From contig BSBM01000871.1 of the NCBI GenBank assembly GCA_027924585.1, positions 558,001 to 622,000 on the forward strand: a stretch of DNA of 64,000 bases. The letters are read 5' to 3'. Made by a program: the position numbers and the translations under genes. The DNA is from Larix kaempferi. Lineage: Eukaryota > Streptophyta > Pinopsida > Pinales > Pinaceae. Positions 35,533 through 47,335 of this stretch are shown here, in pieces. Position 1 is the stretch's first letter; each line of letters begins with the position of its first letter. A model generated the notes under the pieces. That model searched no databases, was not told the origin of the DNA, and saw nothing but the letters and a program-made list of their open reading frames with translations.

Positions 35533-37489
35533 ATGAATCCGTCGGGTAGAGTCGAAGATGCCTCTCATCCTCCTACCCCTAGAGAGGAATGGGGAGGCAA
35601 TTCATTGATACCAGAGACTCGACCTCTTCTGTTTGGATCCACTCCACTCGAGGATGACCCGTTCGATCCTTCGAATCCACATAATTTCCTACATGGGATG
35701 CCGAATTTACATGTTAACAAAAGCCATGCGACCACTACGGACACTACCCCATTCTCTTTTGGTATGCCTAACTACAACACAGTTTATCCATCCACTTTGT
35801 TTGGTATTCATGCTAGCACTAGCCATGGTGTTGGCAACACTGTACCCACTGGGGGCAATACCCTCGCTGGGGGCACTGCATTTCCTACTCACACACATAA
35901 TACGGGGATCGGTCATATCCCTTCTAACAATCCAAATGTTGGAGGAAGGCCGCCTCCTAGGACTACCCATCCTAATAGGAACACTGTCCGCAATACGACT
36001 CACCATCCATAGTACAATACACATGCCTCTACCTGTCAACCTAGTACCACGTTTGCTAATGTTAACAATCCTCCTAATAACGGGGGTGGACACATACCGC
36101 ATACTTTTACGACTGCTCCTGCTATTAGTAATTCTAATGTAGGAGGTGGGAATATACCTTATACTTATGGTCACAACACCACCGCTCCTGCTACTAGCAA
36201 TGCCAATGTTGGGGTTGGAAATATACCTTATACTCATGGTCACAACACGACTGCTCACGCTACTAATAATTCTTACGTAGGGGGTGGGAACATACCTTAC
36301 AACCATGGTCATTACAATGCGGTTACTGCTATGAGTAATACTTATATGCCCCATAATTATGGTGGTAACCCTTACTATTAATACAGTCGGTGCTGGTCCT
36401 CATTACAACCCACCTCACTACGGTGCTCATAATACATATATACCTGCTTACCCTCACACGGGTCAAGTTGGAGGTGGTGATCAGCCTTATGGACAAGGTC
36501 CCGGTTATGGTCCATCTTATGCTTCAAATCCGTATAATCAAACTTTTATGGGAGCTTATAATCAAGCTTTCCAACCACAGCTCCCGTTCCTTGCTTGATT
36601 GAATCTTCCAGATCTTTCGAAGCTCACGAATGATCCGATGTGTCACAATCCTAATTGGCCTCAAGTCCCTACCAAGTTCCCTTTGAACATTCCCAAGTTT
36701 GAGGGGAAGGGTGGTGAGGATCCAGGTGATCACGTTACGACTTTTCACCTTTGGTGCTCATCAAACTCGTTAAATCACGATCCCGTTAATTTGAGACTAT
36801 TTCAGCGCACCCTCACTGGAGCAGCCACGAAATGGTATGTCGAGTTGCCTGGGGGCATGTATAGGGGTTTCAATGAGATAGCCTTGGTTTTCTTGGACCA
36901 TTTCCAGCTATAGGTTCGTTACAATGCTGGCACTAAACTCTTGTGTACCTTCCGCTAGAATAAGGCCACACACATTTCTGACCACGTTTAAGAGTGGTGT
37001 CGACGGAAAAGGTTAGTGAAATCCAACATTCCTCCAGAGTTTCTGTTGGAATGGTTTCTCATATATTGCTAAGGATGTTTCGATGTCTAGCATTTTGACT
37101 GAAGAACAAGCTATCTTAAAAGTCCAGCAGCTAGATTTACTATATTCTCAGTCTTGCATCTTGTATGACATTATTCCTGACGCACCGCGAACATGACATG
37201 AGCCCAAGTCAGTTCCTGGACCACATGCCGATAGCATTGTTGGATCCGCAAGTACTCGACCCATAGATTTGGTTTCTAATCAAATGCAAAAATATTTGTT
37301 TAACCAATCTACTCTCGAACAGGTTCACACCTTGTCCACTTCCACCCCACTATTTGATGTACATGCTGTGCAATCGACAAACCCATCAGGTAACCAGTAG
37401 CCTGGTGATAAGAAGAAGGGGAGAAACAACCGTAAGGGTGGAAACAATGGGAACAATGGTAGTAATCGTAATAATCCTCGGAAAGAGAA
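35533..37489 (+). pseudogene. gag of element C, 5' part (before nested D)
   Basis: ATG at 35533. The first part is Asn/Gly/His/Thr-rich and contains four 23-residue repeats (69 bp each, about 36070-36310) around VGGGNIPYTHGHNTTA. Breaks: TAG at 36010, a frame change near 36380, TGA at 36596, TAG at 36911, and another frame change before 37131. The capsid-like region, 36599-36913, reads LNLPDLSKLTNDP...IPKFEGKGGEDPGDH...FHLWCSSNSLNHDPV...ATKWYVELP and is close to the corresponding part of element E. A basic, Asn-rich segment (GNNRKGGNNGNN) then runs to the insertion point of D at 37489. Confidence 0.85.
36070..36310 (+). repeat. 69-bp in-frame repeat in gag of element C
   Basis: Four imperfect copies; the AATATACCTT core recurs at 36151, 36220 and 36289. 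The period of 69 bp keeps the frame, giving 23-residue Gly/Asn/His-rich repeats. It is not seen in element E, whose gag N-terminus is Pro/Thr/Ser-rich instead. Confidence 0.8.
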
Positions 37490-37874
37490 TGTTAGGAACC
37501 TATGTCAACCCTTTTCTTTACTATGTTAGTATATTGTTGTTGGACGCATATGCTTTGTAAGTCGTCCCGTAATATTTGTTGATCTGTAGTTTATATTAGC
37601 CCATAGTATTGACCCATAGTATTGGACGCATATGCTTTGTAAGTCATCCTATAGTATTATATGTCACATGGTTTTGACTCATAGTATTGGGCATAGACTT
37701 AGTATATAAGTGTGTGTTGAGGTCATTGAAGGCACCGTGAAGTTAATTGTATTGAGCTTGCTCAAAGGAGGTTGCCCCCTCGAAGTGGCCCGTGATCAAT
37801 ATAAAAGCGATTCTGTTCTATTATTTCTGATATCTCGTGTATTTGCATTAATTAATTATTGCAGGTACATTACA
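37490..37874 (+). repeat. 5' LTR of element D (385 bp)
   Basis: Carries a TATAAAA box at 37800-37806 and an internal duplication of about 70 bp around GGACGCATATGCTTTGTAAG (37544 and 37624). It is followed two bases later by the primer-binding site. Confidence 0.95.
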
Positions 37875-37876
37875 TC

Positions 37877-37888
37877 TGGTATCAGAGC
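37877..37888 (+). promoter_or_regulatory. Primer-binding site of element D
   Basis: TGGTATCAGAGC is the standard initiator-methionine tRNA primer site of many plant LTR elements. It lies two bases past the 5' LTR. Confidence 0.9.
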
Positions 37889-38854
37889 ACTTTCCTTGGC
37901 ACAAGTGGAAATTTTTTTTTTCTTTTTTTTGGGCGGCGACTTTCAGATCAATTTCTGAAGCTTTCTGCACAAAATCAGAAGAAACTGATTGCATATCTGA
38001 ATTCCTCTTTCAAAAATACGCAGTTTCAAAAAAAAAATCATCTCATTTGGAGTTCTAAAAGTGGAGATATCGCGGATTTAAAATCAGCAATTTTTCAGAA
38101 TTTCGGTGACGGCCGCGGAAATTGCGGGGGAGAAAATCTTTTGACCGGAGTGCCCAGATTTCTATTCCGCTTTTATGGGTAGAAGCAGAGTGGTTGTTCC
38201 AGTTCCGGGAAACATGTTGTAATAGCGATTCTGAGCAATATAGATCCGGTTTTTGAACATTGGGTGGAATTTCTGGCCAAATTTTTTTTCTGTTGCAGGT
38301 TCGGATCTGGGAATAATCCTATCCGCTTAACTGTGGGAAGTACTTGGGCATAAGCCCTAAAAATCATTGTGAGGAGTACCACAGGAACCCCAAAGTAGTT
38401 GGCCATTGAGAGGACCTGCCAAGCGAAAAGGGCAACGACCCCTACCTGATTGACTAGTTCCCACCCGTGAGGTAAACCAAGAGCTGTCGTTTGTGGCAAA
38501 GCGGTTATCAGTTTTACCTGAGCTATGGAGTGAGGGGTAATGCCCCAATACGCAAGCCGTCAGACAGCATTGGTGGCCGAGTGAAAACCCTGAAATGTTA
38601 GGAATCCGCACATACCTGGGGGTCCATATCTACTTTCAGCTGAACTATTGCCGATCACTACTGCACCGTTTCAGATCCATTTTGCAAGCCGTTCCAGATC
38701 CAGCCGTTCAGCGTTGTTCCAAATTCCTTTTGAGCCGTAGCTTGCTCCAGTTTGTAAAAAAAAAAAAAAAAAAAAAAAATCCGAGCCGTAGCCGCTCCAG
38801 TCTGGAAAAAAAAAAAACCTGGTTATGGTTGTCACCCGTGCAGGAGCACACACC
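37889..38854 (+). other. Leader of element D
   Basis: Non-coding, about 1 kb, with A-runs at 38757-38779 and 38804-38816. Open stretches on either strand here lack homology. Confidence 0.6.
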
Positions 38855-39581
38855 ATGGAGGAAGCACTTGCAGCGATCCAAACCAAACTCCAAGATCTGG
38901 ATGAAAAATTTCTCCGCCTCCATCTTCAGCATTTATCCATGAACAATACTAGATAGCCATAATCTTTTGCAGCCACCGGGTTCTCTGCTTCTAGCAATTT
39001 TCGTGGGCCCGAAGCTTGATTTTCCTCGCTTCAATGGTACTGATCCGACTGGATGGATATACCGAGCAAAACAATATTTCAGTCTGCAAAATACTTTTGA
39101 TGTTCAGAAAGTTCCACTTGCATCCTTTCATTTGGAACAGGAAGCCCTTCAATGGTACCGTTGGTACATCAAAGCTCATCCCGAGCCAAACTGGACAGAT
39201 TTTTGTCAACTCATTTTGCCACGATTTGGTCCTAGTGCTTTTGACGACTTCACAGGAGCACTCACTAAACTCCACCAAACTGACACAGTGAGAGAGTATC
39301 AGATGGAATTTGAGAAACTAGCCAATCACACAGAAGGATTGTCTGATGAATTCTACAGGAGTTGTTTTATCAGTGGTCTCAAGGATGAAATCCACTCAGA
39401 GGTCAAAATGTTTTGTCCCAACACAATGATGGAAGTCCTAGGGTTGGCTAAGTTGGCAGGAGAACAAGATCGCAGCTCAACAACGCTCCAAACCCACCTT
39501 TGTTCCCTTCAGAAATATGGGTTCCCAATGACCTCCCATCACGCCTGCTCCTCAACCAACTCCTATCAAGCATTTGTCTGA
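38855..39581 (+). pseudogene. gag of element D
   Basis: A likely native ATG at 38855 (MEEALAAIQTKLQDLDEKF) is followed by TAG at about 38953. A frame change near 39000 leads into the open stretch 38967-39581. That stretch shows the gypsy capsid pattern: KLDFPRFNGTDPTGWIYRAK, EALQWYRWY, FDDFTGALTKL and EFEKLANHTEGL. Another frame change near 39500 joins it to the zinc-knuckle part downstream. The region is shortened relative to a complete gag only by these lesions. Confidence 0.85.
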
Positions 39582-40425
39582 AATAGAAATGCAGGCACGC
39601 CGAGAAAAAGGGCTTTGCTATAATTGTGATGAGAAATTCACTCGGGGACATAGATGTGTTCAACAAAAGCTCTATATCTTGGATGTGGATTCTCCGCCTG
39701 CCTTAGAACTTGGTGAAGAAGCTACAGATACAGTAGATGATCCGGACGACATGCAACACCCGCCTGTTGACACCCCATCTCAGGACGACCCACCCGAGAT
39801 CTCTCTCCATGCTGTAACCGGCGTCACCACCCCACAAACAATGCGGGTCAGGGGATACTTCAAGAAGCTCCCTCTTACCATACTCATTGATTCTGGTACC
39901 ACTCATAACTTCATTGACCCTCGAATTGCCAAACAGGCTGATTGTTTTGTCCATCCTTGCTCCAACTTTGAAGTCATGGTTGCCAATGGGGGCACCTTAC
40001 CTTGCAAGGGGAAGTGTCACAATGTGCATATATCTATGGAAGATTATAACCTACGCTCCGACATGTTTGCCTTGTCCTTAGGCGAATGTGATGTGATTTT
40101 GGGCATTCAATGGTTATGCACACTTGGCCCCATCTTATGGGATTTTGCTGAACTTTGGATGCAGTTTAACGTCAATGGGGCACAACACAAATTTCGGGGC
40201 TTACAACCAGGGTCTCTTTGCATCATCAGTTCACATCGCCTGGAAAAAATCCTTAAGAAGAATTCACATGGTGTCATCGCTCAGCTCACTTCTATTCAGA
40301 TGCACCCATCAACAGTCTCCACTACTTCCTTGGATAGATATGCAGGTATCTTTGCTGAACCAATGAGCTTGCTGCCTTCAAGAGACCTTTCCGGTAATAA
40401 TGTAACCACATCTACCTCTCAGTAG
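39574..40425 (+). pseudogene. Zinc knuckle and protease of element D
   Basis: The knuckle is CYNCDEKFTRGHRC (39616-39657), the nucleic-acid-binding end of gag. The protease follows with LIDSGTTHNFIDP, catalytic Asp at 39889-39891, and a later DVILGIQWL loop, both intact. The frame is open to the TAG at 40423. After FAEPMSLLPSRDL (about 40355-40393) the sequence should enter RT but does not: this is the first deletion junction. Confidence 0.88.
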
Positions 40426-41219
40426 GAAATGATGGCTATTTTGCATGCAGTACAGAAGTGGCAGCCATACCTATTAGGCAATTATTTCTGCATCAAGACC
40501 GATCTCCCGAGTCTGAAAAATTTTCTGGAACAATGGGTCTCCCCCCCAACACACCTGCAATGGGTTATCCAACTCATGGGTTATCCCTATGTGATCACTT
40601 ACAAGAAGGGTAAGGACAATATGGTGGAAGATGCTCCTTCTCGCACAATTGATGACCCAGTTTCTCTTACAGCTCTTTCTCTGCTTGTTCCAAATTGGTT
40701 GCCATATGTTCAACAGGGCTATCTCTTATATGATCTCCATGCTTCTTCATCAATAGGGCACTCTGGGTTCTGCAAAATGTATGACCAGGAACAATGTAAC
40801 TTCTTTTGGCTGGGACTAAAAATGACAATTCAACAGCTGGTGGCTAACAATGATACTTTCCAAGTCAACAAGGGGGAATCGACACTCCTTTTGGGATTGA
40901 TCAACCCTTGCCCATCACTACACAGCTTTGGCCAACTATTTCTATGGATTTCCTAGCAGCACTCTGGTGGTACAATACCACATCTCAAAGGACACCATAT
41001 GAAGCAGTCTATGGACAAACACCACCAGTTCTTCTTCCATACACCCTTAGCAGCTCCCCAGTTCAGGAAATTGACTCGGTTCTTCGAAACCGCGATCAGA
41101 TTCTTCTCATTCTGCAGGACAATCTTCACATGGCCAGAATTCGCCTGAAACAACAAGCCGATCAGCACCGTTTTGAGCGCATTTTCCATGCAGCTGACAG
41201 GGTTCTTCTTCATCTATAG
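40426..41219 (+). pseudogene. RNase H and integrase remnants of element D
   Basis: It resumes at EMMAILHAVQKWQPYLLG, the middle of a gypsy RNase H, then the integrase zinc-binding region (GHSGFCKMYDQEQCNFFWLGLK, with the second Cys pair damaged). The frame shifts near 40900, and TISMDF (about 40945) jumps directly to LWWYNTTSQRTPYEAVYG, which lies past the catalytic core. The DDE core is therefore gone. The end (LKQQADQHRFERIFHAADRVLLHL) is the start of the integrase C-terminal domain. Confidence 0.85.
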
Positions 41220-41351
41220 CCTTCCAAGCAATCCTACTTGACACTCCAAAGGCGTCAGTGGCCCGAAATGCAAACCAAAGATGCTACCGGGGAACCACTC
41301 CTTCAGATTCTGCAGCAATTTCTCCAACCAAAGCTTTGAGGACAAAGATTT

Positions 41352-41367
41352 TTCTAAGGGAGAGGGG
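41352..41367 (+). promoter_or_regulatory. Polypurine tract of element D
   Basis: CTAAGGGAGAGGGGA lies directly against the 3' LTR start at 41369, as expected for plus-strand priming. Confidence 0.85.
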
Positions 41368-41368
41368 A

Positions 41369-41753
41369 TGTTAGGAACCTATGCCAACCCTTCTCTTTAC
41401 TATGTTAGTATATTGTTGTTGGACGCATATGCTTTGTAAGTCGTCCTGTAGTATTTGTTGATCCGTAGTTTATATTAGCCCATAGTATTGACCCATAGTA
41501 TTGGACGCATATGCTTTGTAAGTCGTCCTATAGTATTATATGTCCCATGGTTTTGACTCATAGTATTGGGCATAGACTTAGTATATAAATGTGTGTTGAG
41601 ATCATTGAAGGCACCGTGAAGTTAATTGTATTGAGATTGCTCAAAGGAGGTTGCCCCCTCGAAGTGGCCCGTGATCAATATAAAAGCGATTCTGTTCTAT
41701 TATTTCTGATATCTCATGTATTTGTATTAATTAATTATTGCAGGTACATTACA
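41369..41753 (+). repeat. 3' LTR of element D (385 bp)
   Basis: Same length as the 5' LTR; TATAAAA at 41679-41685. By chance it is open in the frame of the resumed gag of C, so an ATG inside it (41589) could start an LTR-gag fusion frame that runs to 43892. Confidence 0.95.
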
Positions 41754-43892
41754 GAGAACGACAACCCTCCTCAGGAAGGTGGAAATGTTGGTGGGGACTG
41801 TAAACCTAGGCGTAAAGTGAAATTCCCTTGCAAGCTTTGTGGGGAAGATCATCTTACTCACTTGTGTCCTCGAATCAAAGAAGAATTGAAGCATCTTGCA
41901 CAGAGCCTAGTTGTGTTGAAAGATCCCCTTCCACATCATCAGAATATGGCTTCGAATGCTCCCGCTACTGGTTATGGGACTCATGAAACTTCCACGTCTG
42001 CTCCCCATCCCAGTGGCTTTGGATGCATGCATATGGTTAAATCAGAGGTTAGTGTTGCCACTCGCCAACGTGATTATGATGCACCACAACCGAATATGGG
42101 GAATGAGCCTCCTCCTCCTCCTGATACCTCTTTGCATATCGAGAAGCCCACTACTATGCCATGGATACCAAAAGGTGTTCTCAAGTGCTCTACGCATAAT
42201 CCCAATGCTCGAGCCGCCCATAACTGCTCTATCGTAGAAGATTTGGGTCAAACTCTGTGTGCCATGTTGGCTCTTGAAGTTTTACAAGCGTGTCCTTCTC
42301 AAAGGCATGCCCTTTTGAGTGCTTTAGGAGTTCAAGATGGGGGAAGTCCTAACGTTATCAAGTTTGATACTACTGATGTTCAACCTCACTTACCTTACCA
42401 TGTGGATTTTCAAATCCATATGGAGTGCCTTCAGAATTTTGTTAAAAGAACGGTGGTTGACGAAGGTGCTTCTATGTTAGTGATGTCTTTATCTTATTGG
42501 AAAGCTCTTGGCTCTCCTCCCTTATCCAAGTCTATGACCATTCTCACTACATTTGACGGTCGGTCATTTAAGCCGCATGGGATTATCCCCTCCCTTGTTG
42601 TCCGCTTGGGTGGGAAACCCATGCCTATTGAAGTCGAGGTGGTTGATGTGCCCATCGACTACAACCTTCTCCTAGGTAGGAATTGGATGTATGCTATGAA
42701 AGCGGTTGTGCCCACTATGTTCAGAGTTATTTTCTTTCCACACGAAGGCAAGATTATGACAGTCGACCAACTGGATTTCGTTAGTCCTTATTCCATAGCA
42801 TCCACAGGATCAGTGGTCCCCCAAGTTATAGATTCTCAGCCAGCAACTGGGAACATGGGTGTCAGATTGTACCCCTCATTGTTGGGATCTTTTGATTTCC
42901 CTTCACCCATTTCATTTATTGGAACCATTTCTGATAATGCATCTCCTCCATTGAATAATGTACTGTTCTGGACTTTGTATTTTGATGATCCATGGACTTT
43001 ACCGTCCACGAGTTCCATGTCTAGAGACATTGCGCATGTTGGAATGGCTATGCCACTGTCTACTGCTGAGCTTGCATATCAAGATATTCAACAAGCCATT
43101 GCAGATTCGTATCTCTCTTCTTCATGGATAGGAGAGGAAGATCCCATTATGCTGACCGCACTTGCAGTCAACCCATCTTGTTCACACGGATGCCTTGATG
43201 ATACTCTACCTTCAGATGAAGATTTTATCGCGTCCATGCATGGTAATGAAGAGCCTTGGGGGGATTCCTATCATAGATCTCATTCCTTTCCCACCCTCGG
43301 TCTTATTGAACGATATGAGCCTATAATACAATCTTCCACCCATTCAGATTTGGATCTAGCCACAGTCTCATCTAGCTCTAGTTTGACGTTTGAGTCCGAT
43401 GAGTCTTTGAGCTCTCCTATAGATCTGCAAATCAACGCTCCTCAAGAGTTTGATTCTATTTCTAGAATTTCCAACTCCCATGATGATGAATTTGCTCTTG
43501 CATATTCTTTCACATCCTTTAGTTTTTCTCTTCATTTTGAAGACGATCATTTTGATCCCTCGGGTATTGGTACTATGTCACCTTCAATGGTTAGCTCTAC
43601 CTGCATGTTGTCTGAGGTTAACAATCATGAAGTTGAAAATGTTTCTACCGCAGTGACTTGTATCATATTTTTCTTTACGCACGTTTTAGAGATGATCTTG
43701 GTACTTATGTTTCTCGGAGACAGGATTCTTAGCTGGACTTATACTTGTTTACTGGTCCTTTTTGACATTTGCTTCGGTCATGGCATGCATATTCAGAACC
43801 TTTCATATAGGTTTAGGCCTCCCCATTGTTATGATGTATTTGAACCTTTTGCCATCCGAATTCGCAGACACCCCCTGAGTGTCCTTATCTAG
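41754..43892 (+). pseudogene. gag zinc knuckle and aspartic protease of element C (3' part)
   Basis: Continuation of C's gag after the nested D, open for more than 700 codons. The knuckle FPCKLCGEDHLTHLCP lies at about 41829-41868. The retropepsin has VVDEGAS with Asp at 42459-42461, then FDGRSFKPHGIIPS and YNLLLGRNWMYAM. The DEG form (Glu for Ser/Thr) is shared with element E, so it is a family trait and not a lesion. Downstream, an acidic Ser-rich region runs to the TAG at 43890. A short FWTLYFD string (about 42967) looks like the first strand of the archaeal-type RNase H seen in B, but the rest of that domain is absent. Without D the gag and this part would be one polyprotein. Confidence 0.85.
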
Positions 43893-45825
43893 CTCATGTT
43901 CCTTGCATTATGCATAGCTTTGTTCCATGTGCTTGGAACTAGTCTCACATGTCCTTGACACTCATCTGCTCCCATTACGAGCATTCTTCCATCTCTCCTT
44001 TGAGCTCGTTAAAAATAGTAAGGAGGTCACGAGTTTACTTTTTCGGGCTTGTTAAACCTTTACGGAAAATATTTTTATAGTCTTTTTTTAATCCCTTGTT
44101 AGAATTTTTCAAATCAATCAAGATTGTCGAGTTTACTTGTCATTTCAGACTCATTAAAGGATTTGAAGCGACATCCACTTAGGTATAAGTTTACCCCTTT
44201 TCTGGACCTTTTTGGATTAATTACGAAAAATGTATACTCTAGTCATACGTGACTAGAAGAGTTCTTCTCTCATTATTTTACACTTTTTCGGGTGAGGAGA
44301 CTAACTTTACAAAAAAGGACTCCCCTTTTATGTCGAGTTGTGATTGCATTGCATTATCCTTCTTATCGCTTGAGCCTTGTGTCGGCTCCCGCTTACTCAC
44401 TTATTAGCCATGTGCCTGAGCACTTTACCTTCCAAGCCAAGAAGAGCCTTAAATTATCTTTCGCAGCTTGATGACCCTTTACCCTGAGGGAACATTCCCC
44501 TGAGTGTCCACATCCTGCACATGCTTCCTTGCATTGATCATAGGTATGTTCCACTGCTTGGGACTAGTTTGCTCGCTATCTGACACTCCTTCCCTCACTT
44601 GTTGTACTATAAGAAATTCTATTCTTTTTCAAGCTTTTCCAAATATGAAAAAGACCAAAAAAATCAAATATTCCAAAAAGCTGGACGAGAGAATATTTAC
44701 TTCTTATTGTTGGCAGCTGTTGTGTCGCTTTTGAACACAGCATTCATTCCACTCCATACATTATGAGTCGGGACTATAGTAGGATCTTAGGAGTTGTATT
44801 CATTTCTCAGTTTTACTCCACCGATTGGTTAAGCTTCCAGTCACTATGGAGCCCTTTCTTGATGCCTCCTGCATCGCACAGTCTATATCAAGTTTATGCT
44901 TCCTGAGTCTATCCATCTGCTCATGCTCTTGTTCAAAGGAAGTCCTGAAACTAGATTCGGCCACTCCTCAGACCTCTTGACTATTGCATGTTGGCCATCT
45001 TTATTGAGTCAGCCGTTTCACCTGAGTTCTTCCAAATCTTTCAGCGTAGCTGTTACCTCGTGCTGGTTGATGGGGGATGCCTTAATGCCCTCCTTATAGC
45101 GAGTTTCGTTCCATCGACATCAACCCATTTATTCTAGAATTTGAGACTTAGAGTTCGGTTGAGTACCTCGAGGCTTATAGTCATTAGTGGTAGGTTCTCT
45201 CGCCATTGACAATTTTGGGAATACATCAATGTACCCTGATCGATGGATTCATCTTAGTGTTCGACTTCAACACATCTATTCACACTCTGATGATTTTGCT
45301 CTGTGCCTTGATTCCCATTTTCATTATTGGTGGGTTATCTCGCATCTGTTAACGGTATACATCATTGATCGGTAATTAGACGATGTCACATCAAGTTCAA
45401 CCTCAAAACCTTTATTCACTTGATGGGACTTGCACCGTATATGATTTGTGTAGAAGACCCCAGGCGATAGTGGCATTCAGTATGCTACTTATGACCGTGA
45501 CTTTACATCTGAGATATCACCTCTTAGACATTAGCAGTTTGTACCTCCAGTATTGCACCAATTGTTTCCTTTTCAACATGAGACCATATCTTACTGTAGA
45601 TGGTTATGGCTATGACCACTTATGACATATATTCATAATCTACTGCCTATTCATGGCCATTGTATCATATTGTTGTACTATACCAACATGTATTCAGAGA
45701 TACTATTGTATTATGATGAGTGAGCTACTTTCTCCAGTTGTGTCTCCATCACTCCACTTCTAAGATTTATAATGTATTTCGGCCATTGTAGCACCATTCT
45801 CTGACCTCACACATTAGGTGGCATC
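43893..45825 (+). other. 3' non-coding region of element C
   Basis: About 1.9 kb. The part 44010-44310 (TTTTTCGGGCT, GGTATAAGTTTA, TAATTACGAAAAA, GGCTAGAAGAGTTCTTC-like strings) is similar to 57000-57220 in element E. A block with CCCTGAGTGTCC and TTCCTTGCATT occurs twice, near 43874 and 44500. It ends CTCACACATTAGGTGGCATC just before the LTR, matching CTCACACATCAGGGGGCAATC in E, a likely shared plus-strand priming region. Confidence 0.7.
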
Positions 45826-46777
45826 TGTTACAACATAATTTTCCATGTTGTGAGCATTAACACTCTTTGGCCTTCAGGATCCATTTCACTGACTCAGATT
45901 CACTTTATGTCCTTCAGAAACACTTTTTCCCTATTTTTCTTCTTGTACGCTAGTTTTTCCACTTTAGCCAACGGAAACTCTAGCTGTTCCACTTTGGCCA
46001 GCGTACATGCGAGCTGTTCCACTATAGCCCACGAGTGCCAAGTAAAATGGTAAAAATAATTAGAAAAACTACTTTTTACTCCCAAAAAGCGGTCTTAGGG
46101 TGACCTTTGGCCTTCCATTTTCCCCAAAACACCTCGATGTGTCCTTTCACTTACCTTTGGAAGGCTATATATTGAGATCTTATGGCATATGGAAGGGAGG
46201 GAAAAAGAGAGAGCAAGATAACTCTAGTGGAGTTTTTCCGTAACTTGAGTCTACACTCATTGATCCTTGTTATTGTGAACTCCTTATGTTCACCTACCAA
46301 ACTCCTATCCTAGTTTGAGTTTTCCATTACATGGAGGATTTAAGTGGTGGAAGCACAAGTGGAGAGACCCAGTTTTTGGTTCAGATTGGTTTCTAGCAAG
46401 AGGTCGTATACTGTACTTTTTGTTATTCATTAATGGAAATACTCATTTTCTCGTCCAATTGATGTTGTGAATATTGTTAAATTACATAGGGTTATATTTG
46501 CTTATGATATCATGGATCATGCTATTGATTATGCTAGTGTATTTCACATATTATATGCACTTGCTTGTACTTGTTGTTGAGACTAATTTGCAGGTTCAAG
46601 TGTAGAAGTTGAAAGCTCAACGAGGATCTACATCGAACATCTAGTTGAAGGTTGGTCTTTTCTCCATTATCTTAGCATTGTCATTTATATAGTATTACAT
46701 TGGGAATTAAGTCATTTTCTGGTAGTTAGCTGTCTGTTGTGGTCTGCCCCAAGCCATAGGAATTTTTCTCCGTAACA
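45826..46777 (+). repeat. 3' LTR of element C (952 bp)
   Basis: TGTTACAACATAATTTTCC to CTCCGTAACA, full-length partner of 32803-33753 with scattered substitutions. It is followed by the TSD ATATC. Confidence 0.95.
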
Positions 46778-47304
46778 ATATCTTTCTCTCTAAACCAATA
46801 ACCCCCAATCAGCTATTTCTCTCTCTAAACCCCTAAACCCGAAAGCAACCTCTTTGTCTCTCAAACTAAACCTCTAATCTCTCTCTCTTTCTCTAAACCC
46901 CTAACCCCCAAGCTTTATCTCTAAACCCCTAACCCAATATATATATATATATATATATATCTAAACCCATAACCCCCAATCTCTCTTTCTCTCTCTAAAC
47001 CCTTAACCACAAATCTCTCTCTCTAAACACCTAACCACAAATCTCTCTCTTTATCTCTCTCTCTCTCTCTAAACCCTTTACCCTGATTATCCCTCTCTCT
47101 TTCAATAAACTACTAACCTCCAATCTCTCTCTCTAAACCTTTGACCTCCATTCTCTCTCTCTTTCTCTAAACCCCTAAATCACAATATCTATCTCTAAAT
47201 CCCTAACCCCAAATCTATATTTCTCTCTCTAAAGCACTAAACTCCAATCGCTCTCTCTCTTTAAACTCCTAATCCCCAAGCTCTCTATAAAAGATTAATC
47301 TCCA

Positions 47305-47335
<31 letters not shown>

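Larger units (their letters stand above)
37490..41753 (+). mobile_element. Element D: deleted Ty3/gypsy element nested in gag of C
   Basis: LTRs 37490-37874 and 41369-41753, both 385 bp, begin TGTTAGGAACC and end GGTACATTACA. A perfect TSD GAGAA lies at 37485-37489 and 41754-41758. I count 12 differences between the LTRs (about 3 percent), ten of them transitions. The interior codes for gag, protease, part of RNase H and fragments of integrase. Most of RT and the integrase core are missing, so D is non-autonomous. Protein pattern and primer-binding site suggest a chromovirus-like gypsy parent, which I could not confirm because no chromodomain is left. Confidence 0.95.
32803..46777 (+). mobile_element. 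Element C: gag-protease-only LTR retrotransposon, hosting element D
   Basis: LTRs at 32803-33753 and 45826-46777, flanked by a perfect TSD ATATC (32798-32802 and 46778-46782). The 3' LTR has canonical TG...CA ends. The 5' LTR reads TA...TA at the same points, consistent with G-to-A and C-to-T decay. Without the nested D, the element is about 9.7 kb. It codes for gag and an aspartic protease, but I find no RT, RNase H or integrase, so it must depend on enzymes from another element. This fits the TR-GAG type of non-autonomous element. Long non-coding stretches lie before gag (33776-35532) and after protease (43893-45825). Confidence 0.92.

Noticed and set aside
35707-36354. 215-codon minus-strand frame opposite the gag of C
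   Set aside because: Shadow of the 69-bp in-frame repeat on the coding strand; no homology.
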